42,382 bases of DNA, taken from contig JAEYQF010000128.1 of NCBI GenBank assembly GCA_023410155.1, positions 1 to 42,382 on the forward strand. The letters run 5' to 3'. A program made the position numbers and the translations under genes. The first letter of the stretch is position 1. The number at the start of each line of letters is the position of its first letter. The notes under the pieces are model-generated. The model searched no databases, was not told the DNA's origin, and saw nothing but the letters and a program-made list of their open reading frames with translations. Of the stretch, positions 6,479 to 16,148 are shown piece after piece. The DNA comes from Verrucomicrobiota bacterium (GTDB lineage: Bacteria; Verrucomicrobiota; Verrucomicrobiia; Opitutales; Opitutaceae).

Positions 6479-8896
6479 TCATTCCGTGCGGACGGCGATG
6501 ATCGGGTCCACGCGGGAGGCGCGGAGCGACGGGAGCAAACAGGCGAGTGTTCCCATGACTGCGAACATCGCGGCCACGCCCCCGTAGATCGTGGGATCGA
6601 AGGGTTCGACCGAGTAGAGCTGCGACTGGATCAAGCGCGCCGCGAACACGGCGAACACCAGTCCGACGAGGAGCCCGATTGCGACGAGCTTCATGCCGCT
6701 GCCCAAGATGAGCGTGAGCACTTGGTGGCGTTGTGCGCCGAGCGCCATGCGAATGCCGATCTCGCTCGTGCGCTGCGCGACCGCGTAACCGAGGACCGAA
6801 TACAGGCCGAGCGCCGCGAGCGAGGCGGCCAGTCCCGCGAAGAGCGCGGTGAGAGAGGCGACGATGCGCTGGACACCGAGGCTTTGATTCACGGCGTTTT
6901 CCATCGTCTGGAAAAACGAGATCGGCTGGTCGCGATCGACGGTGGCCACGGCGGTGCGGAGGATGGGCTGCAACGCATCGGCCGGGCCGTCGATCCGCGC
7001 CACGACCGCCATGCCCGGGCGGCCGAGTTGGCGCACGGGGTAGTAGATCGTGTCGGGAGGCGGGGCATTGAGGCCACTGGTCTTCACGTCACCGACCACC
7101 CCGACGATTTGCACGTGGATATCCGCGTCGCGTCCGCGGAGCAGCACTTTGCCCAGCGGCGATTCGCCGGGGAAAAGCCGTTTCGCGAAGGTTTCGTTGA
7201 TCACGCAGACTCCCGGCGCGCCTTCGCGATCGTCAGCATTGAACGTGCGGCCTTCGCGCAGCGGGATGCGCAGCGTGGAAAAATAATCCTCACTCACGAT
7301 GCTGAGGCCGGCGAGAGGGCGCTCCGGCAGCGGCAGCACGGGTCGGCCGCTCACGCTGTAGGGTGAGATCGGCGCGAACCCGCTCAGCGGCAGCCCGATC
7401 ACGGCCGCGGCGCCCTTCACCTGCGGCACCGCGCGCAGCTGCTCGATCACGCGGCTGAAAAACTCGGCCTGTTCGCCCGGGGTCGGATAGCGGTTGAGCG
7501 GCACGCCGACGAAGGCTGCGGCTGCACCCTCCCCGGAGAATCCGGCGGGAGTTTTTTGCAGGCGCAGGAAACTGAGCAGAAGCAGGCTCGAGCCGACCAG
7601 CAGCACCACGGAAAGCGCCACCTCCACGATCACCAGGCCGGCGCGGAAGCGTCCTCCGCGCGTGCCGCCGCCGCTGCTACGGGCGGTGTCCTTGAGCGTA
7701 TCCGCAATCCGGTTACGCGAGGCCTGCCAGGCGGGCACGAGGCCCACGAACAGGCTGCTGGCGAGGGTGGCGAAAAATGCCATCGCGACCGCTCCCCACT
7801 CGAGCGAAAGCGTGGTGTTGGGCGGCAACTGCGAAGCCACCGCGGACTGGATCGCCGAGAGCGCCCACATCGCGAGCAGGAGCCCGAGCAACCCGGCGGC
7901 CGTCGAGAACACCACGCTCTCGACGAGGAACTGGCGCATGATCGCCGTGCGCGTGGCGCCGAGCGACTGGCGCACGGCGATCTCCTTGTGCCGGGCCGAG
8001 AGTCGGCCGAGGAACAGGCTCGCGACGTTGGCGCACGCGATCAGAAGCACGAACGCGACGGCCCCGAGCAACGTGTAAAATGTCGGTCGCAGGTTACCGA
8101 CCAGTGTCTCGGTGAACGAGCGCGGTTCCGTCGTATTCTGCGCATCCAGGTGCGAGGAGAAACGCTCCGCATAGCTGCGGCTGAGTGTGGTGAGTTCACT
8201 TTGCGCCTGTTCGAGCGAGACGCCCGGCTTCAGGCGCGCGATCGGCTGCGTGTAGCTGGCGCCTCGCTGGATCTGCTCCGGTGTCAGGCCTGCGACCTCG
8301 AAGACGCGCGGCACGAAGACCTGCGATTGCGCGAAGGGGTTGCTCAGGCGCGGTGGCATGATGCCGACGACTTCCCAGGACTGGCCATTGAGCTGGATCG
8401 TGCGGCCCACGATCGCCTCGTCGCCGCCGAAGCGCGATTGCCACAGCTCGTGGCTGAGGATGCACACCGCGGCTCCATTGGGCAGATCCTCCTCCGCGGT
8501 GAAATTACGACCGCGCACCGGCGAGACGCCGAGCGTCGGGAAAAAGGTGGCGGTCACACGGAGGCCGTTGAGCTGTTCCGGTTCGCCGTTGCCTGTCAGC
8601 GTGAAGTTGTCGAACGCACTGTTGCCGATGCTGCGAAACGATTGCGCGTGCGCGCGAATCTCCTCGTAGCGCGGCCACGAGACCGCCGGCGCGTTGAAAT
8701 TAAGATTCTGGTTCACCGACCAGATCGAGACGAGCGAAGCCGGCTCGGGCAGCGAGACGGGACGCACCACCAGCTGCATGAACACACTGAACAGCGCGGC
8801 GTTCGCCCCGATGCCGATCGCGATCGTCGCGACTGCGAGCAGCGTAAAGCCAGGCGTTTTCAGGAGGGAGCGGATGGCGTAGCGGAGGTCGAGCAT
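6479..8896 (-). CDS. Duplicated MacB/FtsX-type ABC permease (ADOP family), paralogue a
   Basis: The 805-aa product has the double layout of the family named 'acidobacterial duplicated orphan permease'. In order: N-terminal helix (about 17-38), MacB-like periplasmic domain, FtsX core (AFVLLIACANVASLFLGRL region), a linker helix, a second periplasmic domain, and a second FtsX core ending RVDPIIAVRTE. It has no nucleotide-binding domain and must borrow an ATPase. The start MLDLRYAIRSLL at 8896 is chosen because all paralogues begin this way and because it lies 19 nt after the predicted sigma-54 start; the frame is open further upstream. It forms a single-gene unit ending just before U1 and transcribes away from the secreted protein at 9222. 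Confidence 0.9.
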   Translation of the reverse strand: MLDLRYAIRSLLKTPGFTLLAVATIAIGIGANAALFSVFMQLVVRPVSLPEPASLVSIWSVNQNLNFNAPAVSWPRYEEIRAHAQSFRSIGNSAFDNFTLTGNGEPEQLNGLRVTATFFPTLGVSPVRGRNFTAEEDLPNGAAVCILSHELWQSRFGGDEAIVGRTIQLNGQSWEVVGIMPPRLSNPFAQSQVFVPRVFEVAGLTPEQIQRGASYTQPIARLKPGVSLEQAQSELTTLSRSYAERFSSHLDAQNTTEPRSFTETLVGNLRPTFYTLLGAVAFVLLIACANVASLFLGRLSARHKEIAVRQSLGATRTAIMRQFLVESVVFSTAAGLLGLLLAMWALSAIQSAVASQLPPNTTLSLEWGAVAMAFFATLASSLFVGLVPAWQASRNRIADTLKDTARSSGGGTRGGRFRAGLVIVEVALSVVLLVGSSLLLLSFLRLQKTPAGFSGEGAAAAFVGVPLNRYPTPGEQAEFFSRVIEQLRAVPQVKGAAAVIGLPLSGFAPISPYSVSGRPVLPLPERPLAGLSIVSEDYFSTLRIPLREGRTFNADDREGAPGVCVINETFAKRLFPGESPLGKVLLRGRDADIHVQIVGVVGDVKTSGLNAPPPDTIYYPVRQLGRPGMAVVARIDGPADALQPILRTAVATVDRDQPISFFQTMENAVNQSLGVQRIVASLTALFAGLAASLAALGLYSVLGYAVAQRTSEIGIRMALGAQRHQVLTLILGSGMKLVAIGLLVGLVFAVFAARLIQSQLYSVEPFDPTIYGGVAAMFAVMGTLACLLPSLRASRVDPIIAVRTE

Positions 8897-8925
8897 CGTG
8901 GAAAAAAGGGGAGGGCGCCGCGGAT

Positions 8926-8941
8926 TGCACGTGGCGTGCCT
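8926..8941 (-). promoter_or_regulatory. Sigma-54 promoter P2 (permease a)
   Basis: Minus strand AGGCACGCCACGTGCA has the essential GG and GC dinucleotides at correct spacing and one mismatch in TGGCAC. Predicted start is about 8915, 19 nt before the ATG at 8896. Confidence 0.75.
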
Positions 8942-9041
8942 GACCTCACGAAGCCAGCGTAAACCTTCGGTTGTCAGGCGAATGGAGTTCTCTCGGGCGT
9001 GCATGGATTCCCCGCGCCGCTCCGATTATGGCACCGCGCCG

Positions 9042-9055
9042 TCCCAGCCATGGGA
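9042..9055. promoter_or_regulatory. Upstream activator palindrome U2
   Basis: TCCCA-GCCA-TGGGA, extended to GTCCCA/TGGGAC, is a perfect-arm palindrome centred about 134 bp upstream of the P2 start. It lies in the 325-bp divergent region between permease a and the secreted protein gene. No other clear promoter is recognised in that region. Confidence 0.8.
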
Positions 9056-9221
9056 CGCCTGTGTCGCGATGAAAATTCTGTGAGTTCCCGCGGCGGTTTC
9101 AAAACCGCGTAAAAGCCGAATCCGGAACGTGGATACGCACCGATGAGGATCGCGCCCGGCGTTATCGTCAGATTTCCCATTATTCACATGGGGAGTTCTC
9201 CGATGAGCCGGCCCCCACACT

Positions 9222-11870
9222 ATGAAATCACTATACAGGTTGTTTTGGGCGGCGGTGGCTCTTTCCGCTGTCCAGCTAAGCGGAGCGGAATCGCGCTTCG
9301 TGCAATTTACGTCGTCCGCCGTGGTCGGCACGGGAGATTCGGCGCTTGTGGCCGGTTTCACCGTCGAAGGCACCAGTGCGAAGGACGTGCTCATCCGTGC
9401 CCTCGGGCCGAGCTCCAACACCGCGTCGGGTGCCGTCGTGCTCACGAAGCCCCGTCTCGAAGTCTTCAATAGCGCCGGCACGCTGGTCGCTCGCAACGAC
9501 AAGTGGGACGCAGCGCTCGCTTCGGCTTTCAAGGCCGCCGGTGCATCGGCGCTCAAGAACGGCTCACTCGACGCCGCCCTCAAGCTCAAGCTCTCGCCCG
9601 GCACCTACACCGCGAAGATCACCGGTCTCAGCGGAAGCACCGCCAGCGCGCGTTTCGAGATCTATGAAGCGGCCACCGCTTCGAAGTTCTCGGGTATCTC
9701 CACTCGCGCCCGGCTCCAAAAGTCCGGAGTGACCATCGCCTCGACTTTGAAAATCAACAGCGGCGACACGCGACGCGTTCTCGTGCGTGCCTCCGGTCCG
9801 GCCCTCGCGGCCAAGGGCGTGAGCGGCGCACTCGGCGATCCTCTCCTCTCCGTCATCAACTCCGCCGGCAAGCCCATCGCCTCGAACGACAATTGGGGCA
9901 GCTTCGCCGATCAGGCCAAACTCACCGCCGCCTTGAAGAAAGCCGGCGTGACCGCGTTCGCGTCCGGCAGCAAAGACGCCGCGCTCGTCGTCGACCTCGC
10001 TCCCGGCACCTACAAGATCAACGTCAGCGGCGCCTCGAAGACTACGGGCGTCATGCTCGTGGAGACCTACGACGTCACTGGCTCGGTTGCCGCGCCGGCC
10101 CCGGTCGTGGTCGAGGCGCCCAAGCCCGCGCCCACGCCGACGGTCACTCCTTATACGACTTCGCTCCTTAGCTGGAAATCCACCGACGTGAGCACCCGCC
10201 TCGGCCCCACGTTCGCGCAGCTCAATCCCAATGCGAAGGACGACCGTCCGCTGCTCTTCACGCCCACGCAGAAGATGGCGCCCGGCTACTGGGTCCGGAT
10301 CAATCCTTACGAGATCGGCGAAGGCCCGAGCTCCGACTACGATTATTGGACTGACTGCGGCCAGGTTGCCTACATCCCCGATGATCCCACCAACGATCCC
10401 GGCCTCGATCGCATCCAGACGTTCTCCCACTACAATCACGTCTGGGCCATCAGCCCGCGTCTCGACGCCTCCAACAAGCGGCCGCATCCGGATCCGCAAA
10501 CCCGCCAGGCCGAATACGTGAAGCTCAACGGCGGCACGATTCCGAAGCAGCCCGTCGGCATGGTCCGTAGCTACGGCATGCAGCAGAACGAAGCCATCAT
10601 CGTCTACAAGGACGGCCTGTTCGCCATCGCCGGCATGCAGACCAGCCGCGCGTCCAACGAACTCGGCTACCCCGGCTTCAAGTTCCCCGCGCACAAGGTT
10701 CCGCGTGGCGTCACCGTCACCACGAGCAACGAGTTCGCCCTCGTGACCATCTGGGACACGAAGGAAAACAAAGGTCAGCTCGCGGTCGTCGCCCTCGAGG
10801 GTAAATACCTCGCGTTCCACACCTGGCCACTCATGGGCCTGCCCAATCAAGGCAGCTGGTCCGATTTCAAGCTCCTCGGCTACGTCGACCTGCCCATCCA
10901 GAAACCCGGTGCTGTCGCCGCGGCCAGCAACGGCCTGTGGCTCGGGCCCTCTGCCACCAATAACCTCACCCTCGGCCAGGTCGACCTCTCCCTCGAGAAG
11001 AACCGCAAACTCGTTTACGACGGCGCGTGGAAAGCCCCGGTCGCGCGCAACGGCTACGCCCTCGTCACCTCCACCGACGAGAACAAGGCCGTGATCCTCG
11101 ATCTCACCCCGCTCTTCAGCTACATGCGCGAGAGCTGGCTGAGCTCCACCGAGAACTACAACGCCACCGTCGCCAGCCGCGGTCCCGCCGACACGCAGTT
11201 CCCGCAGACCTTCAGCGTCCGCCCGGCCTCCATGCCGAAGGTGGTTTGGACGAAGGATTTTACCAAGCCCACCGCGGTGCTCGCCGGCCACAAGGTTGAT
11301 CGCTGGTCCGTCGACCACTTCAAGGCCTACGTCGCCACGCAGGACGGCACGATCCACATCATCGACACCTCCTCACTCATGAAGCGCAATGACTGGGAGC
11401 TTCTCGGGCCCCTCGCGGTGGTCGGCACCGTCAAGGTCGGCCGCAACCCGGTCAGCATGGTGCTCGCCCGTCATGGCGAGGCCGGCCTGCCGCTGATCCC
11501 GATCGACCCCAAGACCGGCTTGCAGCGCAAGGGCGATCCCCTGAACAACATGCTCCACGTGGCCTGCCGCGGTGACCGCGTGGTGCAGTCCGTCGTCACC
11601 TGGCGTGGCACCGGCCAGGTGTATCGCACCTTCAAGGACAAACGCATGGGCGATCCCGTTGCCGTGAGCATCGCCTACCGCGGCAACATCATGACCGTCG
11701 CTGACTATGCCGGGAAGAAGATCCTCAGCTTCCGCATCGGCACGCTGAAGGACGTCCGCAACGGCAAAGTCTATCCGGTCGGCGGCGGCGCCGATGCGAA
11801 GTTCGAGTTCGCCGGCGAACTCCCGCTGCCTGGTCACCCGATCATGATCAGCTCGGCCAACCTGAATTAA
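9222..11870 (+). CDS. Large secreted protein with two tandem beta-sandwich domains
   Basis: The 882-aa product has a signal peptide (1-22, ending QLSGAE). Two related domains follow, about 26-152 and 155-285. Each carries the pattern VLIRALGP / VLVRASGP, a later 'NDKW/NDNW' motif and an SPGTYTAKI/APGTYKINV strand. This domain type is frequent in secreted verrucomicrobial proteins. A Pro/Ala/Val linker (about 286-308) leads to a ~570-aa C-terminal region rich in aromatic and Gly residues. It has recurrent short strands such as KAYVATQDGTIHIID, which could be a beta-propeller; I do not recognise its family. No cysteine-rich or catalytic motif is evident. It is the only plus-strand gene inside the transporter cluster and has its own terminator, so it is probably an independent unit. 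Confidence 0.8.
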   Translation: MKSLYRLFWAAVALSAVQLSGAESRFVQFTSSAVVGTGDSALVAGFTVEGTSAKDVLIRALGPSSNTASGAVVLTKPRLEVFNSAGTLVARNDKWDAALASAFKAAGASALKNGSLDAALKLKLSPGTYTAKITGLSGSTASARFEIYEAATASKFSGISTRARLQKSGVTIASTLKINSGDTRRVLVRASGPALAAKGVSGALGDPLLSVINSAGKPIASNDNWGSFADQAKLTAALKKAGVTAFASGSKDAALVVDLAPGTYKINVSGASKTTGVMLVETYDVTGSVAAPAPVVVEAPKPAPTPTVTPYTTSLLSWKSTDVSTRLGPTFAQLNPNAKDDRPLLFTPTQKMAPGYWVRINPYEIGEGPSSDYDYWTDCGQVAYIPDDPTNDPGLDRIQTFSHYNHVWAISPRLDASNKRPHPDPQTRQAEYVKLNGGTIPKQPVGMVRSYGMQQNEAIIVYKDGLFAIAGMQTSRASNELGYPGFKFPAHKVPRGVTVTTSNEFALVTIWDTKENKGQLAVVALEGKYLAFHTWPLMGLPNQGSWSDFKLLGYVDLPIQKPGAVAAASNGLWLGPSATNNLTLGQVDLSLEKNRKLVYDGAWKAPVARNGYALVTSTDENKAVILDLTPLFSYMRESWLSSTENYNATVASRGPADTQFPQTFSVRPASMPKVVWTKDFTKPTAVLAGHKVDRWSVDHFKAYVATQDGTIHIIDTSSLMKRNDWELLGPLAVVGTVKVGRNPVSMVLARHGEAGLPLIPIDPKTGLQRKGDPLNNMLHVACRGDRVVQSVVTWRGTGQVYRTFKDKRMGDPVAVSIAYRGNIMTVADYAGKKILSFRIGTLKDVRNGKVYPVGGGADAKFEFAGELPLPGHPIMISSANLN

Positions 11871-11908
11871 TATCCAGAAACTGGATACCTAGAACCCGTC
11901 ACCCCTGC

Positions 11909-11938
11909 GCGGGCGTTCCGAAAGGAGCGCCCGCTTTT
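11909..11938 (+). terminator. Intrinsic terminator after the secreted protein gene
   Basis: An 11-bp stem (11909-11919 with 11924-11934) with a GAAA tetraloop and one G-U pair is followed by TTTTCG. It ends the 9222-11870 transcript. Confidence 0.85.
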
Positions 11939-12092
11939 CGTTTGGGGAGCGACGAAGCGACCCGGAAGAGAAATGGCCGCGATCGCGAGCTCGAGACCGC
12001 CGACGGCACAGAAACGCGCCCGAGCCCCGTAGCCCAACCAAGGGCGAAACACGGGTCCGAATGAAACAGAAGACTCGGAGAATAAGTTCGTT

Positions 12093-12122
12093 AAAACGTA
12101 TTCGAACCGTAATACGGTTCGA
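12093..12122 (-). terminator. Terminator for the permease operon ending at 12400 (perfect palindrome)
   Basis: TCGAACCGTA-A-TACGGTTCGA (12102-12122) is a perfect inverted repeat. Read on the minus strand, the stem TCGAACCG/CGGTTCGA is followed by ATACGTTTT, so it works as an intrinsic terminator. It sits just beyond array A2, mirroring the array-then-terminator order after the esterase. A protein-binding operator is the alternative. Confidence 0.65.
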
Positions 12123-12197
12123 GTGTGCAGGGGCTACGTGACAGGCGCAGGCTGGAATTCGGGATTGAGTCGGCACGGGCGGGTCTCGAGCCGAGTG

Positions 12198-12371
12198 GGA
12201 TCAGTTCGAGCCAACGCTCGCATCGGTTCGAGTCACAGCGGGGACTGCGTCGCGCCCCAGCGTGGACCGGCTCGTGCCAAGGTGCGGCGTGACTCGGAAC
12301 ACGTTGCGGATCGAGTCGGGACTCGTTGCGCAACGGGTCGAGACGCAGTCCGGTCACGGTCGCGTCAAGGT
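12198..12371 (-). repeat. 22-bp tandem repeat array A2 (3' of permease b)
   Basis: Eight units start at 12198, 12220 (20 nt), 12240, 12262, 12284, 12306, 12328 and 12350. More degenerate traces extend towards 12155. The plus strand reads GCGGAC-type units; in the sense of the upstream minus-strand gene this is the same orientation as array A1. It begins 28 nt after the stop of permease b. Confidence 0.75.
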
Positions 12372-12399
12372 GCGTTTCGCTGTTTGCGGAGGGGCGTGC

Positions 12400-14838
12400 T
12401 TACTCGGCGCGGAGGGCGATCATGGGGTCGACGCGCGTGGCACGCAGCGCGGGAATCAACCCGGCGACGAGGCCGATCGTGGCCAGCAGCGCCGGAGCCA
12501 GCGCGAGCGTCACGGGATCGAGCGCGCTCACGCCGAAGAGTAATGATTCGACGATGCGGCTGAAGAACACATAGCCCAACATGCCGAGCGCGACGCCGAC
12601 TCCGATGAGCCGCGCGGCGTCGCGGATCACCAGCGAAGCGATGTCACCGGTGGTGGCGCCGAGGGCCAGGCGCACGCCAAACTCGGTCGTGCGCTGGGCG
12701 ACGGCAAAGGCAAGCACGCCATACACGCCGAGCGCGGCGAGCAGGATGGCCACGCTGCTGAACGAGGAGAGCAACAGCATCGGGGCGCGACGCGTTTGAG
12801 CGACTTCGTCCATGCGCTGCGGCATGGTCTTCACGTCGAAGATCGGCTGTTCGGGATCGACCTGGCGGACGGCGGCGCGAAGAGAGGCGGTGAGTGCGGT
12901 GGGGTCGCCTTCGGAACGAACGACCAGCGTCACTCCCGTCGAGGGAGTTTGCGCGAGCGGGAAGTAGAGCGTCTCCTTGGTCACGTTTTCCTCGAGCGTT
13001 TGCATCTTGATCGGCGCGACCACGCCGACGATGGTCGCGAGCGCGTCGGCATTGTTGAAGCCCAGGTCGCGGCTGATGTGGCGGCCGATCGGGTCCTCAC
13101 CGGGCCAGTAGCGGTTGGCGAGCAGTTGATCGATCACCACGACTTTCGGCGACGAGGCTGTATCCGATTCCTGGATCCAGCGACCACGCATCAAGCGGAG
13201 GCCGATGGCTTCGAGATAACCGGCATCGACGGCGCGGATGTTGGCGTGCGGCGCGGGCGAACCTTCGGGCAGAATAATTTCCGGACTGGAGTAGGTGCCC
13301 GAGCTGTTGTTGCCGGTGAACGGGAGAATCGTCGTGAAGCCGGCGGCTTTTACTCCGGGCAATGCGCGCACGGTCGAGAGCAGTGCGGATTGGAAACCCA
13401 CGATCTTGTCCGGGTGATCGTATTTTGCGTCGGGCAGCGACATGCGCGCCGTGAGCACCTGCTCGGCGTTGAACCCTGGATTTTGCTCCTGCAAGCGCTG
13501 GAAACTTTTCATGAGCAGACCCGCGGTCGAGAGCAGCATGACGGCGAGCGCGATCTCGGCGACGACGAGCGCGCTGCGCAGCATCTGCGTGCGGCGTCCG
13601 GCGGTGCCGCGCGAGCCCGCCTCCTTGAGCGCGGCGGCGGCATCGCTCTTGGCCGCGGACCAGGCGGGCAGGGCCCCGAAGACGAGCCCGCACGCGAGCG
13701 CGCTGAGGAGCGTCAGGGCGAAGACAGTGACGTCCAACTCGATCGCGAAGGCGCGCGGCAGATTGGACATGAGCGACGAGCCCAGAAGATCCACGCCCCA
13801 GAGTCCGACCAGAAGGCCAAGCACCCCGCCGGCGGAGAAGAGTAACAAACTTTCGGATACAAGCAGCCGGACCAATCGCGCGCGACCGGCGCCGAGCGCG
13901 GCGCGAATGGCGAGTTCGCGTTCGCGTCCCACCGCGCGGGCGAGGAGGAGACTGGAGACGTTGGCGCAGCCGATCAGGAGCGCGGCGGCGACGCCGCCCT
14001 GAATGAGCCAGAGCATGCCGCGGACCTCGCCGACGTTCTGTTCGAGGAAGCCGCCGATGCGACCACCGAAGCCAGCGGAGTTCCAGAAAGCGGCCTGCCC
14101 GGGCAGTCGCTGCGCGTTGCGCGCCTGGATGAGATCGAGTTCGCGCTGGATCGACTCGGGGGCGACGCCGGGCTTGAGCCGCGCGATCATGCTCGAGAAC
14201 TCGGTGCCGCGCTCGTTGTCGCTGCGTTGCGCGTCGGTGAAGACGAAGGGCACCCAGAGCTGCACGCGCGGAGTCGGGAAATAAAACGAGGAGGGCATCA
14301 CGCCGACGACGACGTGTGGTTCGCCGTTGAGCCGGATGGTGCGGCCCACGACATCGGCCTCGGCGCCGAAGCGATTCGTCCAAAGCCCGTGGCTGAGCAC
14401 GACCGTTTTAGTGGCACCGAGGATCGCATCGTCCTGCGTGAGCACGCGCCCGAGCGCGGCTCCCGTTTGCAAGGTGCTGAAGATCGACGGGCTCGCGACA
14501 AGGCCGACGACGCGCTCGGGCTCGGTGCCTTCGGTCAGATTGAAACTCTGGCTGTTGTAGATCGCTGCGTCGGCAAATCCCTCGACCTGCGTGCTGCGGT
14601 CGAGGAAATCGGGAATCGAGATGCCGGCATTCTCGAGTCCGGCGAGCGGGTAGGTGTTGTAGCAATAAACCAGGCGCTCGGAGCCTGGCCACGGGTAAGG
14701 TTTGAGGAGAACCGAGTGGATGACCGAGAAGATCGCGCTGTTGGCGCCGATGCAGAGGGCCAGCGTGACGATCGCGATGAGGCTGAAAGCCGGAGCGCGG
14801 AGAAGGGCGCGAAGTGCGTAGCGGAAATCGGAAAGCAT
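12400..14838 (-). CDS. Duplicated MacB/FtsX-type ABC permease (ADOP family), paralogue b
   Basis: The 812-aa product has the same two-fold layout as the other permeases. It starts MLSDFRYALRALLRAPAF; a first FtsX core includes the RELAIRAALGAGRARLVR coupling region, and a second ends RVDPMIALRAE. It lacks an ATP-binding domain. The gene lies 134 nt downstream of the acyltransferase on the same strand. No sigma-54 promoter or upstream palindrome is visible in that gap, so it is probably the last gene of the unit beginning at 21003. Its transcript would continue through array A2 to the hairpin at 12102-12122. The ATG at 14838 aligns with the conserved family N-terminus. Confidence 0.9.
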   Translation of the reverse strand: MLSDFRYALRALLRAPAFSLIAIVTLALCIGANSAIFSVIHSVLLKPYPWPGSERLVYCYNTYPLAGLENAGISIPDFLDRSTQVEGFADAAIYNSQSFNLTEGTEPERVVGLVASPSIFSTLQTGAALGRVLTQDDAILGATKTVVLSHGLWTNRFGAEADVVGRTIRLNGEPHVVVGVMPSSFYFPTPRVQLWVPFVFTDAQRSDNERGTEFSSMIARLKPGVAPESIQRELDLIQARNAQRLPGQAAFWNSAGFGGRIGGFLEQNVGEVRGMLWLIQGGVAAALLIGCANVSSLLLARAVGRERELAIRAALGAGRARLVRLLVSESLLLFSAGGVLGLLVGLWGVDLLGSSLMSNLPRAFAIELDVTVFALTLLSALACGLVFGALPAWSAAKSDAAAALKEAGSRGTAGRRTQMLRSALVVAEIALAVMLLSTAGLLMKSFQRLQEQNPGFNAEQVLTARMSLPDAKYDHPDKIVGFQSALLSTVRALPGVKAAGFTTILPFTGNNSSGTYSSPEIILPEGSPAPHANIRAVDAGYLEAIGLRLMRGRWIQESDTASSPKVVVIDQLLANRYWPGEDPIGRHISRDLGFNNADALATIVGVVAPIKMQTLEENVTKETLYFPLAQTPSTGVTLVVRSEGDPTALTASLRAAVRQVDPEQPIFDVKTMPQRMDEVAQTRRAPMLLLSSFSSVAILLAALGVYGVLAFAVAQRTTEFGVRLALGATTGDIASLVIRDAARLIGVGVALGMLGYVFFSRIVESLLFGVSALDPVTLALAPALLATIGLVAGLIPALRATRVDPMIALRAE

Positions 14839-14972
14839 GGTGGGATCCTGGGCTCGGGTCGGGTGGTGGGTGCGGGAGGTCAGACCTGGTCGGATAACCC
14901 CGCGCGTCGGAGAAGTTTCTAGTTAGATCAAGGAATTTGCCGCTGGGTCGGGTGCGACCCGCGGAGTGAGAA

Positions 14973-16148
14973 TCAGAGGACGCGTCGCACGCCGGGAATC
15001 GCGCGTAGCAACGCTCGGGCCGCGAAGCTGTGGGCAGACGCGACCGCGGCGACGAGGAGGAATTTCGGCAGCGGCGGCAGTGTCCACGAACGCGCGAAGA
15101 CGCTGCAGGCGACGAGCACCGGTGCGTGCAGGACGAAGGCGCCGTAAGCGTTGGCCGCGAGCCAGGAGGTGAGCGGTGTGGGGCGGTTCAGAACGTTGCG
15201 CGCGAAGCACAGTAGCCCGAGGATCACGCCCCACGCGACCAGAGGATCCCACAGCGCGTAGTTGAGCGCGTTGAGATTCCATCCTCCTTCGAATGCGCCC
15301 CGGCCCTGACGGAACAGCAACACGAGCGGCAAAGTCAGCAGCGCGAGTGCAGAAACGATGAGCCAGGGTTGGATCTCGCGACGCGTAACCGTCTCGAGCA
15401 GCCGCGCGCGGCTGACGGCGCAGCCGGCGGCGAACAGGAAGATGTAGCAGGGGAAATAGCCGAGCTGCAGCGAAAGCACGGTCTGGCCGACGGGAATCCA
15501 GAGCCGAACGACGAAAGAGATCATTCCGAGCGTGAGCGCGAAAAACGCGAGCCTACCGAAGCCCGGCAGCGCCTTCGCTTCGCCTGCTCCCGGCCGCGCG
15601 AATGCCCGCCAGCCCACGTAGGCGAGCGCGAACAGGAGCAGCGCCTCGGCAAACCACAGGGGGCCGGGGCCCCATTCGCGCAAGCTGATCATGTGCCACC
15701 ATCCGTTCCAGAACGGGTGTCCTTCGCTCGTGCGAGCGAGTGCGATGGTCAGCGGATTGAGCAGGAAAAAGAAGACGAGCAGCGGGATCCCGAGCCGGAC
15801 GAGACGTTCGCCGAGAAAGCGCGCGGGCCCTTTTCGATCGTAGGCTCCCGGGGTGTAGTAGCCGGCCAGGAGGAAGAAGAACCCCATGAAATACGACTGA
15901 TTGACCGCGTTGAACATCAGGAGCACGAGGCTCGATGCATTCGGTTGCTCGCGCCAATACCAGCCGCCCGATCCGCCATACGTGATCGCCGCGTGATGGA
16001 GGATCACGAGGATCGTGAGGACAATTCTCACGTGATCGATCGCGGCATTGCGTGCGCGGGTGAGCGGCGCTGCGGCCGACCCGGGCGGGACTGCGGGGCG
16101 GGAGGTCGAGAGGGAGCCAGCGGGCATGTTGCAACGGAGAAAGCTCAT
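14973..16148 (-). CDS. Acyltransferase family 3 membrane protein
   Basis: The 391-aa integral membrane protein has about ten hydrophobic segments. The family hallmark near the first helix is IDHVRIVLTILVILHHAA, with His51 and His52, followed by a long run of helices and an R/K-rich C-terminus. Acyltransferase-3 proteins transfer acyl groups from the cytoplasm to extracytoplasmic sugars or lipids; the acceptor here is unknown. The start at 16148 forms an ATGA overlap with the stop of permease c, indicating translational coupling; the frame is open further upstream. Its place inside a permease operon suggests it may modify the exported molecule or the envelope. Confidence 0.85.
   Translation of the reverse strand: MSFLRCNMPAGSLSTSRPAVPPGSAAAPLTRARNAAIDHVRIVLTILVILHHAAITYGGSGGWYWREQPNASSLVLLMFNAVNQSYFMGFFFLLAGYYTPGAYDRKGPARFLGERLVRLGIPLLVFFFLLNPLTIALARTSEGHPFWNGWWHMISLREWGPGPLWFAEALLLFALAYVGWRAFARPGAGEAKALPGFGRLAFFALTLGMISFVVRLWIPVGQTVLSLQLGYFPCYIFLFAAGCAVSRARLLETVTRREIQPWLIVSALALLTLPLVLLFRQGRGAFEGGWNLNALNYALWDPLVAWGVILGLLCFARNVLNRPTPLTSWLAANAYGAFVLHAPVLVACSVFARSWTLPPLPKFLLVAAVASAHSFAARALLRAIPGVRRVL

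Noticed and set aside
9564..11357. A 597-codon open frame antisense to the secreted protein gene (and similar long antisense frames at 3913-5466, 36415-37884 and 39218-41185)
   Set aside because: These are mirror frames produced by very high third-position GC. They are low-complexity (Ala/Arg/Gly/Glu/Val-rich) and lie fully opposite genes with clear domains.
14839..14972. A seventh sigma-54 promoter before permease b
   Set aside because: No TGGCAC-N5-TTGC-like element or TCCCA-N4-TGGGA palindrome was found in the gap; readthrough from the acyltransferase is simpler.
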